Positions 33,811 to 44,725 of a stretch of DNA of 64,000 bases are shown here, piece after piece; positions within the stretch are counted from its first letter, which is position 1, and the number at the start of each line of letters is the position of its first letter. Source of the DNA: Brachypterus glaber (Eukaryota; Arthropoda; Insecta; Coleoptera; Kateretidae). The stretch covers positions 83,064,895 to 83,128,894 of the forward strand of contig OY294044.1 in the NCBI GenBank assembly GCA_958510825.1. Direction: 5' to 3'. A program made the position numbers and the translations under genes. The notes under the pieces are model-generated. The model did not search any database, was not told the DNA's origin, and saw only the letters and a program-made list of their open reading frames with translations.

Positions 33811-34313
33811 TAACTTTTATCACGCAACATATTTAATTTAACTACTTGCTTGTGGATATAAAAACTTTTGGCCTCGATCTGTGTATTACGTAGTTGTTTT
33901 AAGTAATCATTTCTCTGTGGTTTAATAACAGATTTAAAATGTAATAGTGTAAATAATATTTTAAGCATTCCGAATCACAAAAGAGACAACTTATTAATAT
34001 TAATATTTTAGAAGTTGTGTTTTAAATACTTTAATCCTTTGTTGACTGAAAGCCACGACTTTGGACTGAATTATTTTTGGTTGAAACCAGAGGCCGGAAT
34101 TTTGGTGTTCATCTATCGGTGGCTCGCAAAATTTGCAATTTTAACAAATATATTATTAATAAATATAATTATTTAAAGTATACCTTATTGTTCGGTACTC
34201 TATACCATATTTTACTAACTGGACCACCATATAAATGGTGTTATTGTACCTTTCTGGGATACAACATTATGAAATATCAATAACATCTATAGTAGGGTTA
34301 TCAATAACATTTA
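32883..34313. other. AT-rich DNA with a (TTA)n run
   Basis: (ATT)n at 33773-33811. GCCGTAGAAAAAGTATAGTA near 33412 recurs at about 19815 and 43365 as a short dispersed word. GACTTTGGACTG at 34050 and the ORFs at 33610 and 34077 are not convincing genes. Confidence 0.45.
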
Positions 34314-34690
34314 TAGTAGGGTGTGTCACAAAATCGCGAATTTCGAAATCGAAAAGACTCTGGCTCAAAGGTTGATCCTAGGAAAAAAACGGTGGCCACT
34401 CAGAAATGAGCCAAATCGATTAATGTTTAAAGGTAGCTCAAAGCTCTCAAACTTTGAAAAAAATAGGTACCTGTTTTTCGAATAAAAACTGAGAATAAAT
34501 TGAGAAAATTTTGGAGGGTTTCTTTGGTAATATTTAAAAACAAAACTAGTTGGCAGAAACTAAAAAATATATATTCCCCCTTCCCTTAAGTTAGAACATA
34601 AAAAAAATCGCCCATGATTTGAAGATATCGTGAAAATTTCATTTTTGCAAGTTTGAAAAGTGCTTAAAAAATAGTCCGTCCAATTCTGCT
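34314..34690. mobile_element. Foldback family B, single arm
   Basis: GGTGTGTCACAAAATCGCG, TTTCGAAATCGAAAA, CAAATCGATTAATGTTTA, GGTACCTGTTTTTCGAATAA and CCCTTCCCTTAAGTTAGAAC match B copy 1. It preserves the true outer end that is lost on the left of copy 1. No second arm follows. Confidence 0.75.
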
Positions 34691-35084
34691 AGATAGTAGT
34701 TTAAAATTACCGCGATTTTTAAGATACATCATTGGTTAAAAACTTGTACCTTTAAACATATAAAATATTGCGATATTTTTTGTCTGTGACAATGATTGAC
34801 GGTCGTTAAAGCTAATAAAAGAAGAGAAAGTTACATAAAAAAATGGTTATACTTATTTTGTATGGTATTGAAAAAGGTACTTTTTTGGTTTCCTTTTCAT
34901 ACACTTACACTAAATTAGCATAGTCTACATATTATACAAACGTAAATTATATTGAACACAACGAAAACGTTTGATATCTCCAAAAATGCATAATTTAAGA
35001 TGAGCACAATACTCAGAGCATTATACTTAAAAAATATTTGTCTGTACCACCATTGCAATATATGTGGTCCACCAATAGGCACAA
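34691..35084. other. No gene seen
   Basis: AT-rich; no paired repeat or frame. Confidence 0.45.
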
Positions 35085-35830
35085 TTGTGCCATTTCCTAA
35101 TCCCCAACATCCCTACTACATAAGATCCCTATAATAAATGGTCTTTATTGAGAAAATGGGCTAAGTTTAGCTTTGCTATTCTTCCACCAAGTCCTTAACT
35201 CTTAGTAACCAATATCCCTACTCACATTAACTTTCTAATAACCCTACTCCGAGTAAACCTACTTCACACTTTATGTACTAGATTAGCCATTTAATAATGA
35301 ATTAGTTCGCGAAACAAAGAACTTTCATCTAGAAAATTCTATTTTTCGTAAAAACTTCCTAGTGAAAAGTGCTTGTTTTTACTTCTAGAATAATTGTAAA
35401 TGTGCCAGTCTTAAAGACTCTTTGTCCTCGTACTCTTAATGTGTATTAATAATTATTAATAAGGGTTCAATACACATATGACTTACCGGTATACTATGAC
35501 AAATATTTCTTTGAGTTAATAAAAATGGTTAGGCTGAAGGACCTCGGTCGATGGCCATTTGTATGTATATGTATTTGTATGTACAATAAAGAGCACTTAT
35601 TATTATTATTATTAAAAATGGTTAATTGAATGCATATAATGCGGAGTATGGTTATAGAGGAGTAGTGTTATAGAGGAGTAGGGTTATAGAGGAGTAGGTT
35701 ATTAAGGAGTAGGGTTATTGGGGAGTATGGATGTTACGGAGTAGGGATTTTTTAGAGTAAGAATGTTGTAGAGAAGGGATATTATGGAGTGGGAATGCTA
35801 CGGACTAGCGAAATCGAGAGTAGGGATATT
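35085..35830. repeat. Degenerate GGAGTAGGGTTAT repeats in inverted halves
   Basis: The right part (35640-35830) is built of GTTATAGAGGAGTAGG-like units of about 20 bases. The left part (35085-35300) has the complementary words (CCCTACTAC, AATAACCCTACTCC, ATCCCTACTC). The two halves face each other, so this is probably an old foldback made of short repeats, related to T at 36408. Confidence 0.55.
35532..35612 (+). mobile_element. 81-bp retroposed stub with 12-bp TSD
   Basis: TAAAAATGGTTA at 35520-35531 is repeated at 35613-35624. Between them lie GGCTGAAGGACCTCGGTCGA, ATGGCC, a GTATGTATATGT stretch, AATAAAGAGCACTT and (ATT)n. A polyadenylation-like AATAAA, a simple-repeat tail and a target duplication together show an extremely 5'-truncated LINE-type insertion. 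Confidence 0.75.
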
Positions 35831-36407
35831 AGTTTTATCTTGGAAAGTATTTTGCTCTCTTTCTCAGTATTAATTCAATTAAATCTGTTTGTATATGTAC
35901 TTGTACCTTGATATAATCCTTTAAAAGAAAATTGCTGAGATTTCATTGCTGAATAACTGTTTACCTCGCTGTTTACTGAATAGGTAAACTAGAAGTCTTT
36001 GTTCGTCGAAGAAATAAATACACAGCCACTATTGTCTGCGATGTTTAAAGTAAAATTCACAGATATTCGGACTGTTACATAATATGCAACATTTAATATA
36101 AAAAGTAAGTGATTACGAAAAAGAGAAAATAATCTAAAAAAAAAATTTCAGACCATTAGGGTGGTTAAATTTTTCAAAAAGTCCGATTTAGCTGAAATTT
36201 GGTATATAGGCTTCTTTTGGTATAAACATTTGTACAGTAGATATCGAAATCATTTTAAATATTGATTAAGAAGTATATATTTTTAAAAAACTATAAATTT
36301 TAAATGTTCTAAAACTGTTACAAAAATATAAATAATTTATTTTTAACATCTTTTTAGTTTTTTTTTTTAATGGTGGCTATAACTGGGGTATCTACCCTAG
36401 TCATAGG
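35831..36407. other. No gene seen
   Basis: AT-rich with no paired repeat identified. Confidence 0.45.
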
Positions 36408-37021
36408 TAAGTAACTCTATAACCCCAAAATCCCCTAACACCATAACCTCAAAAAAGAAATATTATAAATAACCTCAAAATAACTTCACTTTGTAACCCC
36501 ATATACTATATGCCCTTAATCCCGTTATCCTATTCTGTGAAGAAGTCCGGTTACTGAAATTATAACCCCAAACCTCAGAAATGTGGAGTAAGTTTTTTAT
36601 TGTTGATTTTTTCATATTAATCTCCAATGTTCTCGGAGGTAGCAGGATTTCAAATTCCGGAAAAAAATCATAGAACTTTTCAAAATTGCAATCGTGAAAA
36701 GTAGTAGTAGTGGTAATAATGGTCTTTTGTTAAACAATTGCGTAAATACCACGAAAAAAATCAATTTCATAAATATTGCAAAAAAAGATGGAAAAGATGG
36801 ATAACAAGCTTTCTGAAGTATCAGAAGTCTGAGAGGTGTTAAAAAAATAATGAAGTAGTCCTTGATTCATGACTTCACTCACAAAACTCTTATGATTTCG
36901 AGAACCGGACTTCTCCACAGAATAGGATGATGGGGTTAAGAGGTTATAATATATGGGTTTACGGAACGAAGGGGTTAGGAGGTTATGGTGTGATAGGATT
37001 TTAGGGTTATACAGTTACTTA
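36408..37021. mobile_element. Foldback T with GGGGTTA-type arms
   Basis: Left arm 36408-36552 (TAAGTAACTCTATAACCCC, ACACCATAACCTC, CCTATTCTGTGAAGAAGTCC) mirrors right arm 36903-37021 (GGACTTCTCCACAGAATAGG, GAGGTTAT, AGGGTTATACAGTTACTTA). Arms are full of degenerate AACCC/GGGTT words. The ORF at 36730-36918 is loop and arm sequence. Confidence 0.75.
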
Positions 37022-37900
37022 TTCATTATTTAAACTATGTTCTACAAGAAAATTTCACGTAATTGTTCCAGATTTTTCTACTTAATGAGGTTACGAGATT
37101 TGAGGTTATGGAGTAATGGTATTCCGAGGTTAGGGGATTATGGGGTAACGAAATTACGAATTTGGAGGAAGAGGGTGAAAGTGGTATGGAGTAGATGATT
37201 TTAGCGGTTTCAGTAGTTTTTCGAGTGTTTTTTGAGGTTATGTCAAAATCATGACGTGTAAGGGTTAAACGGATTGCGGATTCGGTTTCAGCGGGAAAAA
37301 ATACATAGAAATATCATATTGGAATCCAAGACTGTGTTATTATTAAAAGACTTTTCTCCGTGTGTTTATGTATCTTTTCTTTGGAGCTAGTCCCAATTTT
37401 TGTATAAATGGTATAAATTAAATTAATCCACACTGTTTTCTAACGTCTTATTTGATAACAGCTAATCAAGTTAACTTTGCTTTGGGAAATATATAAAATT
37501 ACGAAAAAATCTTTGTTTAGCGAAATGATTTTACCTTTTTCGTATTTTTCTTCTTCTTATATAAGTAATAGTATATTAGAAACAGAGTACGAAAACCGAG
37601 TTTTCAGTGCCTCAGAGTGATTATTTTTTTACAAGGAGGAGACGAGTAAAAAAGAAGCACTCGAAGTGCACTGAACTTGGTTGGCCTCGAGGTGCGTATA
37701 CCTTCGACTTAACACCAAAACATAAAAAAAAACGCAAAAATTGTCTTAAAATTAATTTTATTAATTTGACGTTTTGTAAGTGATGTTTACTTGTTTTGTG
37801 ACAGCAGATATGCAAAATCAGCTGATTGTCACTTTCCGACCGCTATCATGGCAACGGGTGGAAAATAAGCACTAACTAGTAACTAGGTCGTAGGAAAAAG
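37022..37900. other. No supported gene
   Basis: GGTTA-rich degenerate repeats continue to about 37215. A less AT-biased part at 37600-37880 (CACTCGAAGTGCACTGAACT; CGACCGCTATCATGGCAACG) has no frame I can assign. Confidence 0.4.
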
Positions 37901-38128
37901 TACTTTTATCCACGGCCGTGAGTTATAGGTCTATTAATCACGGGTCTGTAAAAATAAACCGTTTAAAATTTAAAATGACCGTGGATAAAGTATAGAATTC
38001 TACTCGCGTATAATAGCTATTAATCATTCGGGTGATTAGGTCACTCGCCTTTCGGCTCGTGTCCCAAAATTCACCCTCATTGATTAATAGCTATTACTAT
38101 AGGCTCATTGAATAATATACTATTATTT
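37901..38128. mobile_element. MITE family E, copy 3
   Basis: Reverse complement of 14011-14240 with high identity: TTATCCACGGCCGTGAG, TTAATCACGGGTCTGTAAAA, TTCTACTCGCGTATAATAGC, CACTCGCCTTTCGGCTCGTG, ACCCTCATTGATTAATAGCT. Confidence 0.82.
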
Positions 38129-38291
38129 TTGAACAAAATTATTCAGTTTATCAAGGAAAATTAACGTAGGTATGTATAAATATAAAAAAATGTAAATAAA
38201 AAAGTAAACACTAGATGCATGCTTTTGGTACTCATTTTTTGTAAATACATATTTTTTATTTTAGATTTTAAGCTTTCACGGCCATTAAGAT

Positions 38292-38397
38292 ATAAAGAAC
38301 TTTCACTTTCGGGTTTAGACCGTGTTAATGGATTTTTACTTTCCAGAAAGTGAAAATCCATTAACACGGTCTAAACCCGAAAGTGAAAGTTCTTTAT
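38292..38397. repeat. Near-perfect 106-bp palindrome V
   Basis: Arms of about 52 bases with perhaps one mismatch and almost no loop: AGAACTTTCACTTTCGGGTT, AGACCGTGTTAATGG, then the mirrored half. One arm alone occurs at 16368-16405. Confidence 0.95.
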
Positions 38398-38670
38398 ACA
38401 TATTTTTTATTTATATCTCGACATTTGGTATTTAATACTTGTGATATTAAATACTATAATATAAACTTGTCATATTAACACAACACAAGCTGGATTACTT
38501 GTAACCCAAAGCAACGTGTGCTTATTAATACTAGCGTGTTGTGGTAAAAATTACTGTAACATTCTGTAAAGTATATAACTCGATATAACAGTTATTTTAG
38601 GGTAAGTTGTGTTATTGATCTAGTGTACAATATGTTACAGTATTCCGTAAAACAACAATCGGTTAATAAT

Positions 38671-39185
38671 GCATTTTTATATTTTTGGGGCGCTGATGCC
38701 GAATCTGATCTCAGAATCGCTCCATCAGATCGATTTTTTTTGCACTTAAAAAAAGGGTGGGAAAATCCCTTAAATTCATGTTTTTAAGTGTAGAAAAAAA
38801 ATTGTGACCTGATGGAGCAATTCTGATCTCAGATTCAATTTCAGCGACCCCGAAAATATAAAAATGAGTTGGTCTAGTCTCTGGTACATAATTTTTTATT
38901 GGGTGGCTGTGCATAGCCAACCAAAAAAAAAAATAAAAAAAAACAAGTTCCAGGGACTAGACCAACGGATTTTTATATTTTCGGGGTCGCTGAAACCGAT
39001 TCTGACCTCAAAATTGCTCCAAAAGGTCACAATTATTTTCTACACTTAAAAAAGGGTGCGAAAATTCCTTAAATTCAGATGATTTTATGGGTAGATAAAA
39101 ATTGGGATCTGGTGGAGCAATTCTGAGATCAGATTCGGTTTCAGCGACCCCAAAAATATAAAAATGCATTGGTCTAGTCTCTGGA
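38671..39185. mobile_element. Family W: three consecutive palindromes
   Basis: Palindrome 1 (38671-38868) and palindrome 3 (38968-39170) share GGGGTCGCTGAAACCGATTC, TGAGATCAGATTCGG, TGGAGCAATTCTGA and CTACACTTAAAAA. Palindrome 2 (38866-38968) is TTGGTCTAGTCTCTGG ... CCAGGGACTAGACCAA with an inner GGCTGTGCATAGCC. The TTTCAGCGACCCC core relates W to the tandem units at 7690 and 62635. Confidence 0.85.
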
Positions 39186-39372
39186 TAATGTACCTACCGA
39201 AACTAAAAACAGTCTTAAAACTTACTTCTTTGTTATACTTGTTTAAAAAAAAAAAATTAAAACAAAAAAAAACGTATAATAAAAAAAATAGATCGATATT
39301 TATTTTTCGCGGATTGACATCTTAAAAGTAATATAAAGTAAAATATTTTAAAGGAGAAATTACATTTATATA

Positions 39373-40022
39373 CAGTGCGGTCCAAAAGTCACCCACCCCC
39401 CTTTTAACTTTTGAACGAGTTGAGATATCGACTTCAAATTTAGAACTCTTAAATAAGACAACTTAAACTATCTTTTAGCATATATTTGATATTTTCAGCT
39501 CTTAAAATGTGGGCAGGGGGGCATGGGGGGTCGTATGATACATCATTTTAAAGCTTATAAAATTCTCTATTTAAACTAACATTTTTAAATTTTTTAAAAA
39601 TGTTTTTTAAGGTTTTGATTTTTTAAGTTTTTTTTATAAATTTTTATTTATGTCAGCTAAAATTAGTTTAAAAGTATAATTAACATTTTTTTATGATGAA
39701 ATTAGGCATTTTTAAAAAATTATTTGTTTTTTTTAGAGGACATTTGACATTAATACCCATTTTCAACCCCATTTTAAACCCAATTTTTTTTTTAATTTAA
39801 AAATATAGAGATAAATGGAGAATTTTATAAGCTTTAAAATCATGTATTACACCACCCCCTTTCCATTTAAAAAAATGTGCCCCCATGCTCCCCTGCCCAC
39901 ATTTAAAGAGCTGAAAGTATTAAATATATGCTAAAAGATAGTTTAAGTTGTCTTATTTAAAAGTTCCAAATTTGAAGTCGATATCTCAACTGGTTCAAAA
40001 GTTAAGAGGGGGGATCGCTCTG
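39373..40022. mobile_element. Foldback family A, copy 1 (650 bp)
   Basis: TA, then CAGTGCGGTCCAAAAGTCAC at the left; GGGGATCGCTCTG then TA at the right. Arms carry AACTTTTGAACGAGTTGAGA, TAAGACAACTTAAACTATCT, GTGGGCAGGGGGGCATGGGG and their complements. Non-coding. TA duplication and CAGT ends suggest Tc1/mariner mobilisation. Confidence 0.88.
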
Positions 40023-41215
40023 TATATATTATAATATAAAAGTACTTATTATTAAAATCATCTTATTACTTAACCTTCCGTTAGTTTGGACATTTTATTA
40101 CAGTTTTTATACAATAAAAATATTTTTTCTACTCTCTTTGCCTGATTCTATTTAATTAATTCAATTTAAGTTTTATAAATACATAGTTATTATAACCTAT
40201 ACACTGTATACACTGTATAAAGTAACTGTGTTATTTCTTGTTTTGTCTATTGCTTATGTTTTATTTATTTTATTCATTATATTGACGTATCTTTATGTAG
40301 TTTATACCAAAAAAGAACTTATAAAGAGTCCAATCTAATCCAATCTTAAAAGTAAAATAATTTATTATATTTTCTTTATGTTTTGCTTGATACAAAAACA
40401 TCTTATTAAAAAGGTATTTAAGAAACATTCCATCTTTAATTGAATATACCTACTTATTACCAAGTAGGCTTATTTTGGCAAGAAAAAGATTTGTTATTTT
40501 TAAATAATAAATCAGCAGAAATAAAAAATCGAAGCACCAAAACAACCACTCTTAAACAATTGATAATTCTCCGGGTTAGAATACAAGGGTCAGATGTAAT
40601 TTTGTTGTTCGAAAATTGGCTTAGGGAACGTTCAAGTATTACGTAACGCAAATTTGGATCATTTTACAACTATTATAGCGTTCTCGAGCTATCGTGGTCT
40701 CAAATTTTCCCTGATAGACAGACAGACAGACAGACAGACGGACAGGCGCACAGGCAGATATACAAGTTCCTTTTGGCAGAAATCGCCTTTTTAAATATAA
40801 AACCTCTAAAAACAATAATAATTTTCAAATTTTTTTTATCAATCTAACACTTGGTGAGAGTACAAACAATTTAAAATGTGGGATTCTCCAGCAACAACAG
40901 CAACATGTTTATTTGTTATATAATCTGTATTAAAGAACGAATTAATTTAAAATGTTGTTTTTTTCCAACAATCTTTTTTCGTGGATATTTTTATTAAGTT
41001 CACATAATTTTAGCGGTAATTTTATTAAATAATTCACTTTGTACAGTTGTGCAAAATGAATTTTAACACACTTTTTAAAAATACAAAATTTAATCTAGAG
41101 TTAAAAATAATTTTATTATGTGAAATTGTACGAAGAAAATTCTTAAAGAAAATTGTTTCTTGAAACAGTGGGTAAACTAATAAGAAACTCATTGTATTAC
41201 CATGATAGTATATCG
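40023..41215. other. AT-rich DNA with one D-type tract
   Basis: GCGTTCTCGAGCTATCGTGG at 40678 followed by (GACA)n, ACGGACAGGCGCACAGG to 40755 is a D block. TCCAATCTAATCCAATC near 40330 looks like a retroposon tail. The overlapping ORFs at 40440-40651 have no motif. Confidence 0.45.
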
Positions 41216-41603
41216 AGTGTCCAGCCTAAGGCCTAGCCAAGGGCGGTCATATCATAATGCAAGCATGGATGGTTTTACAGTTACATGAATTCGGTAAATA
41301 TTATTAATAGTGAACAAAAATATTCTGATAAGATATGACACTTACCTTAAATTTGCCTTTTAGTTGATATTTTGTCATAAGAATACATTATTAAGCTATT
41401 ATGATTTCAAAAAGCTAGAGAAGTGGTGTTTTTGATTTTATATGGTGTTTTCGATGGGAAAAGTTCCCCGTCGTTGGATTTTCGACTTGTTTTTCATTGG
41501 TTGAAACCAACATTATGATAGTTAGTTGAAAAAATAAAAGAAATTTGTGTTATGGTTGTTCTTGATTAAGATGAAAGACTTAGGCTGGACATCTGGTATT
41601 CGA
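41216..41603. mobile_element. Possible MITE, GTGTCCAGCCTAAG ends
   Basis: GTGTCCAGCCTAAGG near 41219 and CTTAGGCTGGACAT near 41580 are inverted and about 390 bases apart. The TIR is short (about 15 bp) and the interior unpaired. No target duplication seen. Confidence 0.45.
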
Positions 41604-41696
41604 ATGCAGACCACTTACAGATTCCGTACCTCGAGAGATTCTTGGATAAGAAAATTCTAAAGAAATTCATCTCCTTTAAATTACCTTTATTTTAAA

Positions 41697-41741
41697 ACTG
41701 AACATCTCTTGCGACGTAAGTATGTCAAAGAGATGTTCAGT
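41697..41741. repeat. Hairpin with 14-bp stem
   Basis: ACTGAACATCTCTT and AAGAGATGTTCAGT are exact complements around a 17-base loop. Confidence 0.85.
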
Positions 41742-41787
41742 TCTAAGTAAGTTACGCCTTATTTTTAAATTATGTGGGAAGCACCTA

Positions 41788-42663
41788 TAGTTCAGTCAAA
41801 TAACGAGAAATTCCAGTATTAAATTGCAATAAATGTACACGGGATGATATTTTAAAGGGTAGTAGTGGATAGTAACAGAACACTCCTGTTAGTTTTTCAC
41901 CAGGTGATTTGAGTAAGGGGGGTCCGCTATTTTGAATTTTAGGGGCGTGTGCGATTATCTCGCTAAATATGTATCTTACGATAAAAATGTTTATAACCAA
42001 TTTTATTAAAGATAATATTTCCAACAATTTATGGTTGGATCATTTTTTTAATATATCAATAACAATCGAGTTACAAATATTCAAAAATGGCCATGTTGGG
42101 GGTAACATTGTTTTTTTCGATTGTTCAGCCAAATTCATCATCGGAGGATAAAAGTGGTTAAGAGCAAACTTGTAGCTCTTGAAATTCTCTATAAGTTTTA
42201 TATATTATGCATTTTCATATATATTTTGTTACGGTTACAGTGGGCGCTAGAGTTATGCCCTCTGTAACCGTACCAAAGTACCTGAAAATTTGTAATATAT
42301 AAGGGCTATAAGTTTGCTCATAACAACTTTTATCGTAAGATAATTTGGCTGAAAAATGGAAAAAAATCAATTTCACCTCCAACTTGGTAATTTTTGAATT
42401 AAATCGATTGTTATTAATATATTAAAAAAATGATCACAACAAAATTTTTTGGAATTTAGATCCTCAACAAAATTGGTTATATGCATTTTTATTGTAAGAT
42501 GCATATTAAGCAACTCACCCACAAAATTCAAGATAGCGGACATTACGCAAATCACCCGGTGAAAAACTAACAGGAGTGTTCTGTTACCATCCACTACTAC
42601 CCTTTAAAATATCAGGCCCTGTACATTTATTTCAATTTATATTTGTTATTTGACTGGACTACT
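41788..42663. mobile_element. Foldback element Y (876 bp)
   Basis: Ends TAGTTCAGTCAAATAAC and, reversed, TAGTCCAGTCAAATAAC. Arms of about 400 bases share GTAGTAGTGGATAGTAACAG, AACACTCCTGTTAGTTTTTC and ACCAGGTGATTTG. The loop centre has a second hairpin, GGTTACAGTGGGC/GCCCTCTGTAACC. The ORFs at 41785 and 42373 (-) are the two arms. Confidence 0.88.
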
Positions 42664-42928
42664 AAGGGAAAAAAATAAATATTCCGGTAATTTTGGATGT
42701 ACTTATTTAAAAAGAAAAGATACAAAGTTGATTTGTGCTCACAAAAAAATTAAATTATGTTATTTAGCAACAGAAAGAAAACTGTTTGGATGTTTGGTTG
42801 ACATTTAAAATTTTGTAATACGTTTTTCTAATAATTTTTTTAATATTTTCAAAATTTTTCTTTATTTTTCTGCGCTATTAATACAAACTAAAACGTACGA
42901 TCTAAAATAAATAAATAAATTCCAGACA

Positions 42929-43050
42929 GTAAGTGGTCGGTCTAAAGCCAAAGTGAACTAAGCGCCACTTTTTCAAAAATTTTGGTTTTTTAAAAGTAGG
43001 ATATCAAAATGGTGCTTAGTTCACTTCTTCTTTAGACCGTCCAAGTTACC
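42929..43050. mobile_element. Small MITE Z (122 bp)
   Basis: GTCGGTCTAAAGCC, AAGTGAACTAAGCGCCA and mirrored TGGTGCTTAGTTCACTT, TCTTTAGACCGTCC. Stem of about 36 bases, loop about 40. Confidence 0.8.
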
Positions 43051-43796
43051 TTACAAGGTCGCAGTACTTGAGTACAATTTTCTGCAAATCTGTTGTTGTA
43101 AAAGTAAAATCCTAATCACAGTATCTCTTCATAATTGGGATTTGATTCAAAATAAATAATAATTTCATATTAAAAAATGGAGGACCAACATCTCGTCGTA
43201 TATAACTAATAGCCGTTTTACGATTGACTTGCCAGTTGCGAAAAAAAATCACTTTTCTGCTTAGTAACGAGCAGAAAAGTAAAATACTAAGAAATAGGTT
43301 ACTTTGAAGTCTGAAAACTTCATTTGTTTTTGTAGAAATATTAACTTTTCTATTATATCGTAGAAAAAGAATAGTATAGTATAGTTATATAGGTCTTATA
43401 ATAATACCATTTTTTTTCGGTAAGTTTGTTGTTGGTGTTCACGAAGCTTTTTTGATTACTTAGCAAAGCACGAAAAACAGGGAGTACATAAATAATCCCG
43501 ACCGCGTAGCGGGAGGCACTTTTGGCCAAGCTGGATCAAGTCCTTGATAAGCAAAAAGGGTGGGTAAGTACAACAGCAAACGAAAAAAAAAAAACATGAC
43601 TGCTTTATATTTGTCAAGAAAAATTCACAATTTAAACAAAAATATAGGATAATTTCATTGTCATGTCAAAATTTTTGTAAACTTTTATATCATATTTTTG
43701 GAAATATATTGGATATTATGCATCAAGATGTATTTAAGCATGTAAAAGGACTGACTCTGCACCAAGATGGCTGGAGTATAACTCCAGGGTATGTAA
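43051..43796. other. No supported gene
   Basis: Hairpin ACTTTTCTGCT/AGCAGAAAAGT at 43251-43280. A GC-richer word TCCCGACCGCGTAGCGGGA near 43496. Otherwise AT-rich. Confidence 0.45.
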
Positions 43797-44712
43797 TTCG
43801 GCCTCGAGAGAACGCATTCCCGGGAGAAAGGTAGTGTGGGTTGCATATTCTTTCTCTCGAAACGCAAAACTACTTATTCTTGAACTTCACTTCGCACGAA
43901 AATTGAGGAACTTTACTTCTGCTACTCGGGATCGTGAGAAGCGGTCGTTCACGAAAATTTTGACATATAAGTTAGTCGCGCGCATTCGAACATAACCCTA
44001 TTTTTGCTTTGGTTTTGTGTTGTTAATTTGAATACCGTTTTGTTTTATAATAGTTAATCGTAATTAATAAAAGATTTTTTATATTTATAAATTATTATAC
44101 ATTATTATACATATATATATATATATATATATATGTATAATATTATAATAATAATAATAATATAACGATGGACGATTTGGAAATTGTGGGGGCTGTTGCC
44201 CTTTTGGGAGATCTGCAAGATGCGGAAGATCAAATGGAGAACGAATAACGGGAAGTGTTGGCTAGGGCCGACCCTTTCCAACTTTCCAACAAAAAAATTA
44301 TAGTGAATTCAGGGCTAAACAGCCCACTATTGACAAGGGGGTTCTCCTGAATAAAATTTTATAGTATTTTTTTTGTTGGCTGCTGGTGGGCGCAGATCTT
44401 TTTCTGTTTTTATTCTCATTTCATACACATTAATTTTTAGATATTAATTATAAAAATTATTCAAACCACAGAAACTTGTTTACAAATAATGAAAATAATT
44501 ACAGCCTGCGCACGCAAACTCGTTTCGCATAATCTGATTGGTTAAAATCCGCTAAAATACTTGGCAACGCTGCAGCCGGCTGCAGAGATCCCATCACGCT
44601 CACTAATGTTCAAGAATAGCATTTTTTTACTTTGGGGAACTTTTATATGGTATGATCAGTTCCCTTCCTACGAAAATTGTTCACGTTCTCTCGAGCCCGA
44701 GAATAGATACCC
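43797..44712 (+). mobile_element. Possible PIF/Harbinger-like element
   Basis: GGGTATGTAATTCGG then CTCGAGAGAACG at the left, and CGTTCTCTCGAGCCCGAG then AATAGATACCC at the right, are imperfect inverted ends. They enclose a transposase N-terminus at 44168. The 3-bp target duplication expected for Harbinger is not visible. The element is far shorter than an autonomous one. Confidence 0.45.
44168..44350 (+). pseudogene. Harbinger-like transposase N-terminus, broken
   Basis: Starts ATG at 44168: MDDLEIVGAVALLGDLQDAE then DQMENE and a stop. Reading on in frame gives REVLARADPFQLSNKK. An acidic start followed by an R-x-DPF-x-LS motif is the usual beginning of insect PIF/Harbinger nuclease proteins. 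Only the first 50-60 residues remain; the DDE domain is absent. Confidence 0.45.
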
Positions 44713-44725
44713 ATCTTGCTCTGCA

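Noticed and set aside
36408..37201. Interstitial telomere array
   Set aside because: The GGGTTA words are too degenerate and are arranged as inverted arms, not as a TTAGG tandem.
41785..42594. ORFs on both strands with similar peptides
   Set aside because: Arms of foldback Y.
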